NCBI GenBank assembly: GCA_013329355.1
Contig: DUKK01000040.1
Coordinates: forward strand, 5,512-20,911
Length of the DNA stretch: 15,400 nucleotides
Direction of reading: 5' to 3'
Origin: Candidatus Poseidoniaceae archaeon
GTDB taxonomy: Archaea; Thermoplasmatota; Poseidoniia; Poseidoniales; Poseidoniaceae
The notes below the pieces were generated by a model. That model was given only the letters and a program-made list of their open reading frames with translations, was not told where the DNA came from and did not search any database. The translations under genes were made by a program, and so were the position numbers. Shown in pieces: positions 15,023 through 15,400 of this stretch; positions within the stretch are counted from its first letter, which is position 1; every line of letters starts with the position of its first letter.

Positions 15023-15400
15023 GTGAGCAGCAAGTACGAAAGAGAACTCCGGCAGGTTCTTGCTGGCCTAGAAAAAGGGGTAAATTCGATTATTAAATCC
15101 TGCACTGAACTTCAGAAGGCCAGAATGAAACTGATTGAAAAGCGACCTTTTCTGGTTGTCAGAGCCGCAGGCTCAGGAATCGAAGGCTCAGGTGATTTAC
15201 TCGCCCTGCGCGGTGACATCTGTTTCCCTATTGAGGTAAAATCGTCCAAAGATGCAAAACTCTACCTTTCAGGAAGGACTGTCGAACAATATAATTCATT
15301 GGTTTATGAGGGAAACCGTTCTTCACTAATGCCACTTTACGCATATCGGCTAAAGGGCGTCCGTGGAGACTCTTGGCGTATTTTTCGCGTGAAAACCGAA
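15023..15400 (+). CDS. hjc: Hjc-type Holliday junction resolvase (3' end outside window)
   Basis: This is a predicted archaeal endonuclease that cuts four-way DNA junctions during recombination and replication-fork repair. The frame is open from GTG 15023 to the window edge (126 codons, no stop). Motifs match the archaeal Hjc family: KYERELRQVL with Glu6, VVRAAGSG (45-52), GSGDLLALRG with Asp58, and PIEVKSSK with Glu71 and Lys73. These are the E-D-ExK metal site of the type II restriction-like fold. The YLSGRT stretch and a following Gln (EQYNSL) fit the family too. The D-to-ExK spacing (13) equals that of Pyrococcus furiosus Hjc, but the E-to-D spacing is 52 instead of about 24, so ~28 residues are inserted between the first helix and the core. 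A TTG at 15014 is an alternative start; a TGA at 15011 limits any extension. No good ribosome-binding site is visible. Confidence 0.85.
   Translation, partial: MSSKYERELRQVLAGLEKGVNSIIKSCTELQKARMKLIEKRPFLVVRAAGSGIEGSGDLLALRGDICFPIEVKSSKDAKLYLSGRTVEQYNSLVYEGNRSSLMPLYAYRLKGVRGDSWRIFRVKTE

Overview
The window looks like a piece of a streamlined planktonic euryarchaeal genome. The closest fit I can suggest is the Marine Group II / Poseidoniales type, or a related Thermoplasmatota lineage. The archaeal indicators are an Hjc-type Holliday junction resolvase, an Lhr-family helicase, a presenilin-type membrane aspartyl protease of the archaeal kind, and a signal peptidase with the Ser/His catalytic pair of archaeal and ER enzymes instead of the bacterial Ser/Lys pair. 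The lineage is inferred from gene content and style (bacterial-like ThrRS and FolC beside archaeal genes, lipoproteins with Glu-Pro linkers). No marker gene was searched.

Layout: (1) 2-3171, plus strand: the 3' end of a threonyl-tRNA synthetase gene, overlapped by 4 bp by a large unrecognised membrane protein with a helical-repeat tail. (2) 3172-6648, minus strand: a presenilin/SPP-like intramembrane protease with a very large extracytoplasmic insertion, then seryl-tRNA synthetase 9 bp downstream. (3) 6728-9615, plus strand: FolC, a dCMP-deaminase-like protein (4-bp ATGA overlap) and a lipoprotein with a (Glu-Pro)16 stalk and a PI-PLC X-like domain. (4) 9612-12641, minus strand: an Lhr-type helicase with a C-terminal zinc finger. 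(5) 12763-14160, plus strand: a small two-TM protein and a type I signal peptidase. (6) 14142-14903, minus strand: a putative RuvC/RNase H-fold protein, divergent from (7) an Hjc-type resolvase gene at 15023-15400+ that runs off the end of the window.

Packing is extreme. No gap reaches 300 bp; the largest are about 120 bp, both between divergent genes. All three convergent pairs abut or overlap at their stop codons (0, 4 and 19 bp). Several genes have clear Shine-Dalgarno-like purine runs, and these help choose starts (SerRS, Lhr, the small membrane protein, signal peptidase, the RuvC-like gene). No tRNA, rRNA, CRISPR array, insertion sequence or phage gene was recognised.

Functional themes are translation (ThrRS, SerRS), folate and thymidylate-precursor metabolism (FolC, dCMP deaminase), membrane proteolysis and protein export (presenilin-like protease, signal peptidase), and DNA repair/recombination (Lhr, RuvC-like protein, Hjc). 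The most unusual features are the roughly 370-residue probable beta-propeller insertion in the presenilin-like protease, the large Cys-containing insertion between catalytic residues of the signal peptidase, a long insertion in Hjc, the unrecognised membrane/helical-repeat protein, and a palindromic convergent overlap that gives two unrelated proteins the same last six residues.
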